NCBI GenBank assembly: GCA_009691855.1
Contig: SIAI01000005.1
Span: 1 to 64,000, forward strand
Direction of reading: 5' to 3'
Source of the DNA: Planctomycetota bacterium
Lineage (GTDB): Bacteria > Planctomycetota > UBA1135 > GCA-002686595
Length of the DNA stretch: 64,000 nucleotides
A program made the translations under genes and the position numbers. Positions 18,958 to 29,264 of the stretch are shown here, piece by piece. Position 1 is the stretch's first letter; each line of letters begins with the position of its first letter. The notes beneath the pieces were generated by a model. That model saw only the letters and a list, made by a program, of their open reading frames with translations. It was not told the origin of the DNA and did not search any database.

Positions 18958-20475
18958 GTGAGCGAACTCAGCCCCTATCTCGCCGACCTGCCGCGCCTCG
19001 CGCCCGAGCTCCTGCTCACCGCGCTGGCGCTGATCGTGCTCGTGTGGGACCTGGTCCTGCGCGGCCGCGACTCGCGCAAGCTCGGCTATCTCACCTTGTT
19101 CGGCCTGGTGGGCACGGGCTGGCTGCTGGTGCAGCAGTGGCACGCGCCGACCTCGACCGCCTTCGGCATGGTCGTGATCGACCGCTTCGGCACGTTCTTC
19201 AAGCTCTTCACCGTGGGCGCGCTGGCGGTCGTGACGCTGTTCGTGCTCTCCGACCGGCGCGAGAAGAAGCACGGCGTGGGCGAGTACTTCTTCCTCCTGA
19301 TCGGCGCGGCGATCGGCATCTTCTTCATGGTCAGCACGAACAACCTCGTGCTGCTCATGCTCGGGCTCGAGCTCCTCTCGCTGGCCAGCTACGCGCTGGC
19401 CGGCTTCCACAAGGGTTCGAAGCGCTCGGCCGAGGCCGCGCTGAAGTACATCGTCTTCGGCGGCTTGTCCGCGGGCGTGATGCTGTACGGCATCTCGCTG
19501 CTCTACGGCCTGACCGGCACGATCGACCTCGCGGCGATGGGCCGGAACGCCGCCGATGGCTCGAGCATCAGCCTCGCCGCGCAGTTCACCGCCAGCCCGG
19601 TGCCGGTCGCGATCGCGGTGGTGCTCGTCCTGGCGGGCTTCGCCTACAAGATCTCGGTCGTCCCGTTCCACTTCTGGACGCCGGACGTGTACGAGGGCGC
19701 GCCCACGCCGGTCACGACCTTCCTGGCGGTCGCCTCCAAGGCCGCCGGCTTCGCCGCTCTGCTGCGCTTCATCGGCGCGCTGTTCATGGCCGAGGGCGTC
19801 GAGGTGGCGGTCTCGGCCTACGCGCAGCGCATCGGGCTGCTCCTGGCGCTGCTCGCCGCGATCACGATGACGCTGGGCAACCTCAGCGCGCTGCGCCAGA
19901 CGAACCTGAAGCGCCTGCTGGCCTACTCCTCGATCGCGCACGCCGGCTACGCGCTGATGGGCGTGGCGGTGATGACGAGCGCCGGCTTCTCGGCCTCGAT
20001 CTTCTACCTCGCCGCCTACTACCTCATGAACCTCGGGGCCTTCGGGTTCCTGCTGTTCTTCGAGGGCGTGACCGGCTCGGAGGACGTGGACAGCTTGAAG
20101 GGCCTCGGCTGGCGCTACCCGCTGGTCTCGTGCGCGATGGTGGTGATGCTGGTGAGCCTCACCGGTCTGCCGCCCACGGTCGGCTTCTACGGCAAGTACC
20201 TGCTCTTCTACGAGAGCGTGGACGCCGGCTACGCCTGGCTCGCGGTGGTCGCGGCGCTCAACAGCGTCGTCTCGCTCTTCTACTACTTCCGCGTGGCCAA
20301 GGCGTTGTTCCTTACGACAGTCGAGGACAAGCCTCGCGTGCTGCAGCCCGTGCTGACGGGCATCATCGCCGTCCTGGCCGTGTTCACGATCGTCACCGGG
20401 CTCTTCAACCGCCCGCTGCAGGAATGGGCGAACGCCGGGCCGGCGAGCCTGCACATCCCCGCTGCGCAGAAGTAG
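18958..20475 (+). CDS. nuoN: NADH-quinone oxidoreductase subunit N (GTG start)
   Basis: YKISVVPFHFWTPDVYEGAPTPVTTFLAVASKAAGFAALLR; LKRLLAYSSIAHAGYALMG. Confidence 0.96.
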   Translation: MSELSPYLADLPRLAPELLLTALALIVLVWDLVLRGRDSRKLGYLTLFGLVGTGWLLVQQWHAPTSTAFGMVVIDRFGTFFKLFTVGALAVVTLFVLSDRREKKHGVGEYFFLLIGAAIGIFFMVSTNNLVLLMLGLELLSLASYALAGFHKGSKRSAEAALKYIVFGGLSAGVMLYGISLLYGLTGTIDLAAMGRNAADGSSISLAAQFTASPVPVAIAVVLVLAGFAYKISVVPFHFWTPDVYEGAPTPVTTFLAVASKAAGFAALLRFIGALFMAEGVEVAVSAYAQRIGLLLALLAAITMTLGNLSALRQTNLKRLLAYSSIAHAGYALMGVAVMTSAGFSASIFYLAAYYLMNLGAFGFLLFFEGVTGSEDVDSLKGLGWRYPLVSCAMVVMLVSLTGLPPTVGFYGKYLLFYESVDAGYAWLAVVAALNSVVSLFYYFRVAKALFLTTVEDKPRVLQPVLTGIIAVLAVFTIVTGLFNRPLQEWANAGPASLHIPAAQK

Positions 20476-20560
20476 CTACCTGCGGACTTCGGCGTAGCCC
20501 AGGGCGCGCGAGTGCGCAGCAGGCTCGCGAACGCGCGCGAACTCCGGGTATCGTTCGCGC

Positions 20561-21886
20561 ATGGACCTCGGCTTCGAAACGATAGGCAACGCGTGTCTGA
20601 TCTGCCACGACGGCGGCCCGGTGCTGGCCACCGACCCGTGGATCAAGGGCTCGGCCTACTTCGGGAGCTGGACGACCTCGCACGAGATCCCGCCCGAGCA
20701 GCTCGCGCACGTGAAGGCCTGCAAGTTCCTGTGGATCTCGCACGGCCATCCCGATCACCTAAGCCAGGAGTCGCTGGCCGAGCTCAAGGACAAGGAGATC
20801 CTGCTGCCGGACCACTTCGGCGTGCACGGTGGGGGGCGCATCGCGCGCGAGCTGCGCGAGATGGGCTACAAGGTGCGCGTGCTGAAGGACGGCGTGTGGA
20901 CCGCGCTCTCGCCGCGCATCAGGGTCCTCTCGCTGGGCGACTACAACCAGGACGCCACGCTGCTGGTCGACCTCGGCGGACGCCTGCTGGTCGACTCGAA
21001 CGATGCCAGCGACAACGGCGGCGGCGAGTTCGTGCGCTCGATCGTGCGCCAGTACAAGGACAGCTACCTGTTGGCGCTGACCGGCTACGGCGACGCCGAC
21101 ATGGTCCACTTCTACGACGAGCAGGGCCGGCGCCTGCCGCCGCCGGCGATGAAGCACGAGCCGTTCCTGGACGGGCTCGAGCTCGTGCTGCAGACCTTCG
21201 GCATCCGCGGTTACGTGCCGTTCTCGTCGCAGCACCGCTACCAGCGCACCGACAGCGCCTGGGCCAACGAGTGCGCCACGCCGCCCGAGGTCTACAAGAC
21301 GCGCTTCCAGACCCCGGGCCTCGAGCTCCTGCCGATCTTCTGTCGCTACGACTTCAAGCGCGACGAGGTGCGCTCGATCGACCCGCCCGCGCGGCCGAAC
21401 CTGCTGGTGCCGCCCGAGCAATTCGGCGACAACTGGGCGGACGAGCTCCAGCCCGCCGATGTCGAGAAGATCCAGAAGTACTTCGCGCGCTTCGAGCACC
21501 TGAAGAGCTTCCTGGGCTGGATCACCTTCCGCGTGGGCGGCAAGGACCACCGCATCGAGATCGAGCGCGCTCATCCGCTCGGCCTGACCTTTGCCACGCC
21601 GCGCGCCTCGCTGATGACCTGCGTCGAGTACGAGATTTTCGACGACCTGATGATCGGCAACTTCACCAAGACCACCGTGCACGGACCGTGGGGCCGCGAG
21701 GGCACGCAGGCGCTGTATCCCGACTTCATCCCCTTCGTGACCAAGTTCGGCGACAACGGCGGCGCGCACACGCGGGACGAGCTCGTCGTCTACTTCAACG
21801 AGTACAAGCGCCGCGGCTTCTTCGGCTTCCCCGAGCACGTCATGGGGCAGCTGACCAAGCGCACGATCACGCCGTACCTGGTCTGA
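20561..21886 (+). CDS. MBL-fold metallo-hydrolase (UlaG / CMP-Neu5Ac-hydroxylase-like layout)
   Basis: LWISHGHPDHLS metal motif, LLVDSNDASDNG, GYVPFSSQHRYQRTDSAWANE. Confidence 0.82.
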   Translation: MDLGFETIGNACLICHDGGPVLATDPWIKGSAYFGSWTTSHEIPPEQLAHVKACKFLWISHGHPDHLSQESLAELKDKEILLPDHFGVHGGGRIARELREMGYKVRVLKDGVWTALSPRIRVLSLGDYNQDATLLVDLGGRLLVDSNDASDNGGGEFVRSIVRQYKDSYLLALTGYGDADMVHFYDEQGRRLPPPAMKHEPFLDGLELVLQTFGIRGYVPFSSQHRYQRTDSAWANECATPPEVYKTRFQTPGLELLPIFCRYDFKRDEVRSIDPPARPNLLVPPEQFGDNWADELQPADVEKIQKYFARFEHLKSFLGWITFRVGGKDHRIEIERAHPLGLTFATPRASLMTCVEYEIFDDLMIGNFTKTTVHGPWGREGTQALYPDFIPFVTKFGDNGGAHTRDELVVYFNEYKRRGFFGFPEHVMGQLTKRTITPYLV

Positions 21887-21887
21887 G

Positions 21888-23096
21888 TCACTCGCCGCGC
21901 ACGGGCTGCGTCCAGGCGCGCTCGGCGTCGCCGACGGCGGCCGGGTTGGGCTGCGCGCGCGAAGACGTGACCGTGGCGCGCACGTAGCCCTCGCGGCCGC
22001 TGAGCGGGTAGCGCGCCGGGTCGGCGTCCGTCTCGAGGAACAGCACGCCGCTCTGCACCGCGCCGTCGAGCAGCTCGCAGCCGATGAAGCGCGTCTGGTA
22101 GCTCACGCCGGGCTCCTGCGCGATGTCCACCGTCAGCGTCTTGCCGTCGAAGTGCACGTCGGCGAGCTCGACCCCGCTCGAGGCGTAGAACTCGCCCGCG
22201 CGCATGGCCTCGATCAGCGCTCCGGCGGACAGCTCGCCCGCGCGCACCTGGATCCAGCCGCGGCCGCGGTTGCTCTTGGTCGGACCGTCCACGTGGTGAT
22301 CGTGGGCGTCGTCGGTGGCGAGCGCGTACAAGAGCGGCAGGTCGAGCTCGTACACCCGGCGCGCGTTGGCGCGGTCCCACAGCTCCTCGTTGCCCGGGTG
22401 CGTCGCGTCGCCGTGGCCGTTCGTGCCCGGGTGGCCGTTGTAGACCTCGAAGAAGCGCTCGCTGCGCAGCTCGGCCACGTCGTCGGGGGTGAGCGCCCAG
22501 CGGAAGTTCGGGTGGTTCAGGTGGCCGAGCACGGGGCGCTGCAGGCGTTCACCCTGGGCCACGATCGCCGCCAGATCGCGCTCGGCCATCTCGCGCGCGC
22601 TGGCACCGCCCTGCGGCGGGATCGATTCGGCGAGGTTGAGGCCGTTGACGTGCACCGGACGCGTGGGCGGACCGTCGCTGATCTCCTCGCCGGGGATCAG
22701 CAGGAACTCCTGCGGCTTCTCGAAGCGCGCGCGCAGCTGGTCCAGCGTCCACAGGCGCATCTCCTGCTGGCCCTCGCGCTCGCGCACGCTCACGGCGTCG
22801 TCCCCGAAGCGCGCGCGCAGCTCGGCCACGTGCGCGCTCGTCAGGCGCGGGTCGTCCGCCGCGTCGATCGCGAACCAGGTCTCGCCCGTCTGCATCACGT
22901 TGTGGTCGGAGAGCACCAGGAACTGGTAGCCGTGCTGGCGATACCAGTCGGTGACGAGCTCCGGCGCGCCGTCGGCGTCGCTCCACAGCGTGTGCACGTG
23001 CGTGCAGCCCCGGTACCAGCGCGGCTCCGCGCTGCGCAGCGAAGCGGCGCCGGCCACGAGAGCGAGGGCGAACGCGACGAGCAGGCTGGAGCGCAT
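21888..23096 (-). CDS. PHP-domain metallohydrolase (CehA/McbA-like), secreted
   Basis: RWYRGCTHVHTLWSDADG...FLVLSDHNVM; LYALATDDAHDHH; signal-peptide start at 23096. Confidence 0.85.
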   Translation of the reverse strand: MRSSLLVAFALALVAGAASLRSAEPRWYRGCTHVHTLWSDADGAPELVTDWYRQHGYQFLVLSDHNVMQTGETWFAIDAADDPRLTSAHVAELRARFGDDAVSVREREGQQEMRLWTLDQLRARFEKPQEFLLIPGEEISDGPPTRPVHVNGLNLAESIPPQGGASAREMAERDLAAIVAQGERLQRPVLGHLNHPNFRWALTPDDVAELRSERFFEVYNGHPGTNGHGDATHPGNEELWDRANARRVYELDLPLLYALATDDAHDHHVDGPTKSNRGRGWIQVRAGELSAGALIEAMRAGEFYASSGVELADVHFDGKTLTVDIAQEPGVSYQTRFIGCELLDGAVQSGVLFLETDADPARYPLSGREGYVRATVTSSRAQPNPAAVGDAERAWTQPVRGE

Positions 23097-23101
23097 CGCG
23101 C

Positions 23102-23458
23102 TCAAGTGTAGCGCTGCACGAACTCGAGCAACGAACGCGCGAACACCGCCACCGTCAGCAGCGCGAGGCCCAGGCGGATCCACGGCTTCACCTTGCGGTT
23201 CTGGTTCAGCGCCGCGATGAACAGCACCGCCGAACCGAGTCCGAGGCCCAGCGCCCAGCCGTGCAGGAAGCGATTCTCGCTCCAGATCCAGGTGTGGTGC
23301 GACCACAGCGCCAGCGCCCCGAACACGAGCCACGCCACCAGCGTCCAGGCCAGCACCGGGATCGCGCGCTTGTTCAACAGGCCGACCACGCCCAGCGTCG
23401 GCAGCAAGAGCAGCGACACGAAGCCGCTGGCGAGTTCGGGCAACGCTCCGAGGTCCAT
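23102..23458 (-). CDS. Small membrane protein
   Basis: 118 aa with about four hydrophobic segments. Confidence 0.6.
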   Translation of the reverse strand: MDLGALPELASGFVSLLLLPTLGVVGLLNKRAIPVLAWTLVAWLVFGALALWSHHTWIWSENRFLHGWALGLGLGSAVLFIAALNQNRKVKPWIRLGLALLTVAVFARSLLEFVQRYT

Positions 23459-23521
23459 CGAGCGCAGGAGGATAACGAGCGCGGCGCGCGGAAGAAGAGC
23501 CGCGTCGCTCGCGCGCTCAGC

Positions 23522-25450
23522 TCACGGCTTGCGCACGAGTTCGACCACGTGCTCCGTCACCACGCCCTTCGTGAGCGTCACCTCGACCGCGGGCACGGGT
23601 TCGTAGCCGGGGACCACAGGGACCTCGAGCCGGTAGCGGCCGGCCTCCTTCTTGTGCAGCGTGATCGTGCCACCGCCGCTGCTCGAAGAGCGGAAGTCTG
23701 GCTGACCCTCGAGAGGCTCGAGCTCGGGAAAGGCGCCGTCGGCCCAGGGGATCTCGGTCGTGCCGTCGCGCAGGACGACGCGCAGCCCGGTCGGACGCGC
23801 GAGGCGCAGCTCGACCTCGTTCGTGCCCGCTCGCGCCTGGACGGTCTCGGAAGCGTGCGCATAGGTGCTCCCGTACACGCCGACGACGACCTCGCCCTGC
23901 GGCGCGCGGATGCGCCAGCGCCGCAGGGCCTCGTCCCACTCCGCCCTCTCGTGCGACCAGCCGTACAGACCCTCGGGCATGGCGCAGTACCAGCTCACGC
24001 TCTCGCTCGTCACCTCGACACCGGTGTCGTCCTCGATGCAACGCACGAGCACCTCGCACGGCGGCGGCACGACCACGCGCGCGTCGCGCAAGCCCGCGTC
24101 GCCGACGGTGAGCACGGCGTGAAAGGCGAGCTCGTCGAGCTCCACCTCGTAGCGACCCGGCTGCACCGCCGGCGCCGACCAGCGATAGGCCGCGGGCGGA
24201 TCGCCCTCCGGCTCCATCGCCGAGCTGGCGAGCGAGAAGCGTCCGTCGCCGCCGTCGAGTGGCGTGTCCAGGAGCTCGAAAGCCAGCTCGAACTCGCCGA
24301 GCTCCCAGGCGGCGGGCAACACGAGCGTGCCCTCGAACGGCACCTTGCGGCGCGGCTCCAGCTCCTTCAGGGTCAGGCTCACGCGCGCGCGTCCACCGGC
24401 CACGACCTCCGCCTCGGCTTCGGCCAGCACCAGCGGATCGCGCCAGTAGTCGCCGATCTCGGCCTTGACGCGGTACGGGCCGACGGGGAGCGCCTCGACG
24501 AGGACCCGGCCGGCGGCGTGCACCTCCGCCTCGAACGCCGGCGCGTGCTCGCTGCCGAAGAGGCGCAGCCTCGTGCCCGCAGCGCCGACGGTACCGAGCA
24601 GCTCGACCTCGAGCTCGCCCGCGCGCTCCAGCAGCAGGATGCGCTCGCCGCCGCGCTGCTCGTCGATCTCGATGCGGCCCCAGGCGTAGCCCGGGCTGCG
24701 CGCGTAACAGGTGCGCGTGCCGAGCGACGAATCGCCGGGCGGCAGCGTCACCGGCGACGGCCCGAGGTCGCGCTCGCTCGCGGCCGCCGGCCCCGGATGT
24801 CCGCACTGCGATTCCGGCCAGCCGCTGACCTCGGTGAGGAACACCGGGGCGAGCTCGCGCCCGCTCTCGCGATCGCGGACGGAGAGCAGTGATGCGCTCG
24901 GCCAGCGCGCCGAGAGCGCGAGCCAGCCGTCCTCCGGCAGCGCGATGCGCTCCGAGGTGTCCTCGCCGCACACGGCCCGTCGTCCGCCGAGCTCCACGTC
25001 CGTCACGCCGAGAGCCTGGACCGTGGGCTCGCGCGGGAGTGCAGTGCTCCAGGCGCCACCGTGAACCTCGACCTCGTGCCACGAGCCCGAGTCCCCGGTC
25101 CACAGCACGAAGGAAAAGCTGCCGTCCTCGGCGCGATGCTCCGCGCCTTGCTCGTCGAGCACGACGATCGTGCCCGCGAGCGGCAGCGTCTCGGCCCCGC
25201 CACTCGCGGCCGTCGGCTCGGACTCCGGCAGCACCCGCGGCGTCACCACGGCGGGCTCGGTCGCGAGCACGCGCGTCTCGATCTGCTGCGCTGCTGCCGG
25301 CGCGAGCTCGGCCGGCGGGTCTTCGCGCACGCTCGGCGCGCTCTCGGGAGCGGCCGCGTTGGCGCCGCGCCGCCCGCCGTCGAGCCGCAGCAAGAACGCC
25401 GCCAGGACGACGAGCGCGAGCAGACCGAAGGCGAGCGCGACCCTCCTCAT
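23522..25450 (-). CDS. Membrane-anchored secreted protein, tandem family member A
   Basis: N-terminal TM MRRVALAFGLLALVVLAAFLL; shares YARSPGYAWGRIEID, VPFEGTLVLPA.W, VVPPPCEVLVRC, GYEPVPAVEV...LVRKP with neighbours. Confidence 0.8.
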   Translation of the reverse strand: MRRVALAFGLLALVVLAAFLLRLDGGRRGANAAAPESAPSVREDPPAELAPAAAQQIETRVLATEPAVVTPRVLPESEPTAASGGAETLPLAGTIVVLDEQGAEHRAEDGSFSFVLWTGDSGSWHEVEVHGGAWSTALPREPTVQALGVTDVELGGRRAVCGEDTSERIALPEDGWLALSARWPSASLLSVRDRESGRELAPVFLTEVSGWPESQCGHPGPAAASERDLGPSPVTLPPGDSSLGTRTCYARSPGYAWGRIEIDEQRGGERILLLERAGELEVELLGTVGAAGTRLRLFGSEHAPAFEAEVHAAGRVLVEALPVGPYRVKAEIGDYWRDPLVLAEAEAEVVAGGRARVSLTLKELEPRRKVPFEGTLVLPAAWELGEFELAFELLDTPLDGGDGRFSLASSAMEPEGDPPAAYRWSAPAVQPGRYEVELDELAFHAVLTVGDAGLRDARVVVPPPCEVLVRCIEDDTGVEVTSESVSWYCAMPEGLYGWSHERAEWDEALRRWRIRAPQGEVVVGVYGSTYAHASETVQARAGTNEVELRLARPTGLRVVLRDGTTEIPWADGAFPELEPLEGQPDFRSSSSGGGTITLHKKEAGRYRLEVPVVPGYEPVPAVEVTLTKGVVTEHVVELVRKP

Positions 25451-25512
25451 CAGCGCCGATTCTACCCGGGTCCCGTCCGCGCGCCGCCGCGCAGCGGGCG
25501 AGACGAGCTCGT

Positions 25513-27411
25513 TCAGGGCTTGCGCACGAGCGCCACGTCGATGGCCCCGTCGCGCTCGATGCGCAGGGTGCGCGGCGGCACCGGCTCGTAGCCGGGCTGA
25601 TTGGGGACGACGAGCACGTAATCCCCCGGCGCGGTGACGCAGAGCTCGAGCTCGCCGTAGCCCGCCTCCTGGCCATCGAGCGTCTCGAGCCTCGCGAGGC
25701 GCGACGGCCGCCACGCGACGAGCTCCGCGCCGTCGCGCAGGGTGAGGACGAGGCGCAGGTAGCGGTTCATCCGCAGCGTGAACTCGTTCGTGCCCGGGCG
25801 GAGCTCGACGCGTTGCGTGGCGAACTCGTGGTCTCGGTCGTGGGCCTGGAGCTGGGTCCAGCCGCGCGGCGCACGGAGCAGCCAGGCGTCCTGCGCCTCG
25901 TCGAACGAGCCCTCTGTTCCGTAGCTCAGGGGCTTCCAGGACCAGCGCACCTTCGCGGCGCGCACGACGGAGCCATCGTGCGCGTCCACGCAGCGCACGC
26001 GCACCTCGCACGGCGGCGGCACGACGACGAGCGCTTCGCGCGTGCCGGTCGGACCGGTGTCGACCAACGCTACGAAGCCGAGCTCGAACAGGCTCACGCG
26101 ATAGCGACCGGGCGGCACGTCCGGGAATCGCCAGCGGAAGCGGTCGGGCGCGCCGAGCTCGGGCGTGAGCTCGGAATCCCCCAGCCGGCGCGCCTTACCC
26201 GTGCCTTCGCGCTCGAAGGACAGGGTGAAGCGCGCGAGGTCCCAGTCCGCCGGCAGGACGAGCGTGCCCTCGAGCGGCACGCGAGCTGCACTCGGCGGCG
26301 GCGCGAGCTCGAGCACGGCCTCGGCGCGCCGTCCCGCGACGATCTCGACGCGCGTCGCGCCGAGGAGGACCGACGATTCGCGCCCGAGGCGCGCCTCGGC
26401 GACGTACGCGCCGGGCGGCAGGTCCTGCACGCGGAACGAGCTCGCCTCGTCGAGCCGCTCGTCGAGGTAGTCGTCTGGCCGGTCGGAGTCGGGATGCTCG
26501 CCTGCCTGGAACAGGCGCACGCGCGTCGCGGGATCGCGCGCGGCGGCCACGATGGTGAGCGTGAGCTCGCTCGCGCGCTCGAGCACGAGCTCGACCTCGC
26601 CGCCCGCGAGCGGCAGGAGCTCGACGCGCCCCCAGGCGTAGCCCGGACTGCGCGCGTAGAAGACGCGCGCGAACCGCCAGGCGCGCTCCGCGGCGGCGAT
26701 GTGCACGGGCGACGGGCCGACTTCGCTGCCTTCCTCCTCGCCGATCGCACCCGGGTGGAAGCGGCCGGATGCGTAGCGCGCCTGCGATTCGTAGAGGAAG
26801 ACGGCCTCGAGCTCGCGCCCCGTGTCGCGCGCGCGCACGTGCAGCAGGAGCTCGGGCAGCCAGCGCACCTCGAGCGCGAGCGAGCCGCTCGCGGGGAACG
26901 GGAGCTCGTCCGCGAACTCGGCCAGCGGCTCCGCGGCGCGCCCGCCGAGCGTGCAGCTCAAGATCTCCAGCGTCCCGTCCAGCCGCCCGAAGCGCGAGCC
27001 GGACAACTCGAGCGCCCAGCGCCCTTCGCGCACCTCGAGCGGATACGTGCCGCCGCCGCCGCCGAGGACCTCCACGCGCAGCTCGAGCTCGCCGCTCTCG
27101 AACCCGCGCGCGACGCCGGCCGGATCGTGCGCCACCACGGTGCCCTGGATCACGAAGGGCGGCGGCGCGGGTTCGGGAACGAAATCGGCCGCCACCGAGG
27201 AGGTGCTGGCCGATTCGCGCGCGCCGACACCCACCATGGGCGGCGCGGCGAGCGCGGCCTCGCCGGCGCCCTCGTCCGGCGCGCGCTCTCCGCCGCGCGC
27301 GCGCGCCCCGGAGCGCGGCCGCTCGACGAGCAGCAGCGCCAGGCCGCCGAGCAGCAGCACCCCGAGCGCGAGCACGAGCGCCGGCCGGCTCCGTGCAGGC
27401 TCCGCGCTCAC
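25513..27411 (-). CDS. Membrane-anchored secreted protein, tandem family member B
   Basis: YARSPGYAWGRVELL, VPLEGTLVLPADW, VVVPPPCEVRVRC, GYEPVPPRTLRI...LVRKP. Start uncertain: GTG 27411 or ATG 27480. Confidence 0.75.
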   Translation of the reverse strand: MSAEPARSRPALVLALGVLLLGGLALLLVERPRSGARARGGERAPDEGAGEAALAAPPMVGVGARESASTSSVAADFVPEPAPPPFVIQGTVVAHDPAGVARGFESGELELRVEVLGGGGGTYPLEVREGRWALELSGSRFGRLDGTLEILSCTLGGRAAEPLAEFADELPFPASGSLALEVRWLPELLLHVRARDTGRELEAVFLYESQARYASGRFHPGAIGEEEGSEVGPSPVHIAAAERAWRFARVFYARSPGYAWGRVELLPLAGGEVELVLERASELTLTIVAAARDPATRVRLFQAGEHPDSDRPDDYLDERLDEASSFRVQDLPPGAYVAEARLGRESSVLLGATRVEIVAGRRAEAVLELAPPPSAARVPLEGTLVLPADWDLARFTLSFEREGTGKARRLGDSELTPELGAPDRFRWRFPDVPPGRYRVSLFELGFVALVDTGPTGTREALVVVPPPCEVRVRCVDAHDGSVVRAAKVRWSWKPLSYGTEGSFDEAQDAWLLRAPRGWTQLQAHDRDHEFATQRVELRPGTNEFTLRMNRYLRLVLTLRDGAELVAWRPSRLARLETLDGQEAGYGELELCVTAPGDYVLVVPNQPGYEPVPPRTLRIERDGAIDVALVRKP

Positions 27412-27585
27412 GCGCTCGCTCCCTCCGCCGTCACCAGCGACCCGAGGCACGCAGCGTCCCGGCGCACGGACGCCAACCACGCGAGTGAAGCCTCCCTCAT
27501 GCGGCGCCGATTCTAGTCGCTCCCTCGCCCGCCGGCGTCGTCACCGGTCCACCGCCGCTCAGCGCGCCTCCAGGGGCGCGGGTTC

Positions 27586-29241
27586 CTAGCGAGCGCGCAG
27601 GTAGAACACGACTTCGTTGGTGCCCGGGCCCACGTCGAGCACACGGACCGCTTGCTCGTACAGATTCGCTCGGGTGAAGAGCAGCGTCGGGCCCTGGTGG
27701 ACCTCGAAGCGCTGGGGATTGGAGTACCGACCTTGGTATCCGGCGCAGTACCACGACCCGAAGTTGCGCGGAGTGAGGGACGCGAACCCGATGCCTTCGC
27801 TCGTGACCTCGCTCCCCTGCTCGTCCACGCACCGCACAGCGACCTGGTCAAGCCCTGGTACGGAGATGAGGGCGGTTCGCGTGCCATCGGGGCCAGTGTC
27901 GAGGTCAGTGGTGAATTGGAACCGGAGCAGATCGACGCGGTATCGACCGGGGCGCACTGCCGGAGCCGCCCAGTGAAGCCGGCGAGCTCCTTCCTCCGAC
28001 ACCATCTCCGAGCGCAGGATCCGGAACGAGCTCGATATTGAGAAACTTGCTCCGTTGTTTCTGCGGTCCGTCAGCCCGAAGGCGAGCCCGGCCGTGTCCC
28101 TGTCTCCCACCTCGTTCCACTCCTCAGGCAGCTCCAGGATTCCTTCGAGGGGCACGAGTCGAGTCGACGGAAGCCCCACCTCCAGGATCGCAGTGACGCG
28201 CTCACCCGCGAGGACCTCGACATCGATGGATCCGAGAGGCCAACCCTGGCTACGCGCCTGCGCCGTATAGCGTCCGGCGGGTAGGTCCTGGAGCACGAGG
28301 GTCTCCCTCTCGCCGAGCGTCACGTAGCGGTAGCTCCGCCCGTCTCGTTGCGCGGCCGACACGAGCTCGATCTGCGCCCAGCGCTTCTCCGGTTCCCCCT
28401 GGACCACGAGCTCCAGCTCGCCCGCCGGATCCAGCAGCAACGTGGGCTCCGCCTCCTCCTCATCGATCAATATTCGTCCCCACGCATGGCCCTCGCCACG
28501 CGCGAACAGGACGCGTGGCGCGAGCGGATCGCGTGATTCCTCGAGCTGCACCGGCGACGGCCCCACGGCGTGCGCCGTGAGCAGCAGCTCCGCACCCGGG
28601 CGCTCCCCGTCCTCCGCCGAGCCCAGCGCGACCGCTGGCAGCTCGCACAAGAACACCTCCTCGAGCTCGCGGCCCGTGTCGCGCGCGCGCACGTGCAGCC
28701 GCGGCGCCGGGAGCCAGCGCAGGCGCAAATCGACGCGGCCGTCGGCGGGAACGGCGAGCGCGGCGCGCGGCTCGGGCACAGCCCTCCGTCCGCCGAGCAC
28801 GCAAACGCCGGCGCGCAGCATCTCGACCTCCGCGTCGGGCGCCGCGCGTGCGCCCGCGGCGCTCCACTGCCCGTCTTGGACCACGATCTCGTGGTGGCTG
28901 CGCGACTCTCCGCTCTGGAGCGTGAAGGCGAGGAAGCCGCTCTCGTGCGCGTGCTCCACCTCGGACGCGTCGATGACCACGATCCGGCCACCGAGCTCGA
29001 GTGCGCGCGCCGGTGGCTCGACGCTCGGCGCCTCGCTCGCACGCGGCTGCCTCGCCGCGACCTTCGCGAGCTCACCCGCCGACCCCGGCACGTCGAGCGC
29101 GCGCCGCCCGGGCGGTGCGACCGGCTCGACCACCTGCGGCGCGCCAGGCACTGCCTCCTTCCGCGAGTTGCGCGCAAGCCAGAGCACGAGAGCTCCCAGA
29201 GCGCATCCCAGGAGCACGATCAGCAGCACGACCTTCCTCAT
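27586..29241 (-). CDS. Membrane-anchored secreted protein, tandem family member C
   Basis: N-terminal TM MRKVVLLIVLLGCALGALVLWLA; FARGEGHAWGRILID, VPLEGILELPEEW, LHWAAPAVRPGRYRVDL, VAVRCVDEQGSEVTSEG. Confidence 0.78.
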   Translation of the reverse strand: MRKVVLLIVLLGCALGALVLWLARNSRKEAVPGAPQVVEPVAPPGRRALDVPGSAGELAKVAARQPRASEAPSVEPPARALELGGRIVVIDASEVEHAHESGFLAFTLQSGESRSHHEIVVQDGQWSAAGARAAPDAEVEMLRAGVCVLGGRRAVPEPRAALAVPADGRVDLRLRWLPAPRLHVRARDTGRELEEVFLCELPAVALGSAEDGERPGAELLLTAHAVGPSPVQLEESRDPLAPRVLFARGEGHAWGRILIDEEEAEPTLLLDPAGELELVVQGEPEKRWAQIELVSAAQRDGRSYRYVTLGERETLVLQDLPAGRYTAQARSQGWPLGSIDVEVLAGERVTAILEVGLPSTRLVPLEGILELPEEWNEVGDRDTAGLAFGLTDRRNNGASFSISSSFRILRSEMVSEEGARRLHWAAPAVRPGRYRVDLLRFQFTTDLDTGPDGTRTALISVPGLDQVAVRCVDEQGSEVTSEGIGFASLTPRNFGSWYCAGYQGRYSNPQRFEVHQGPTLLFTRANLYEQAVRVLDVGPGTNEVVFYLRAR

Positions 29242-29264
29242 GGGCCGTACGCGATCCTACCGCC

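Noticed and set aside
24889-27516. 875-aa plus-strand ORF over the tandem paralogues
   Set aside because: Arg/Ala/Pro-rich antisense shadow; three coherent genes on the minus strand explain the region.
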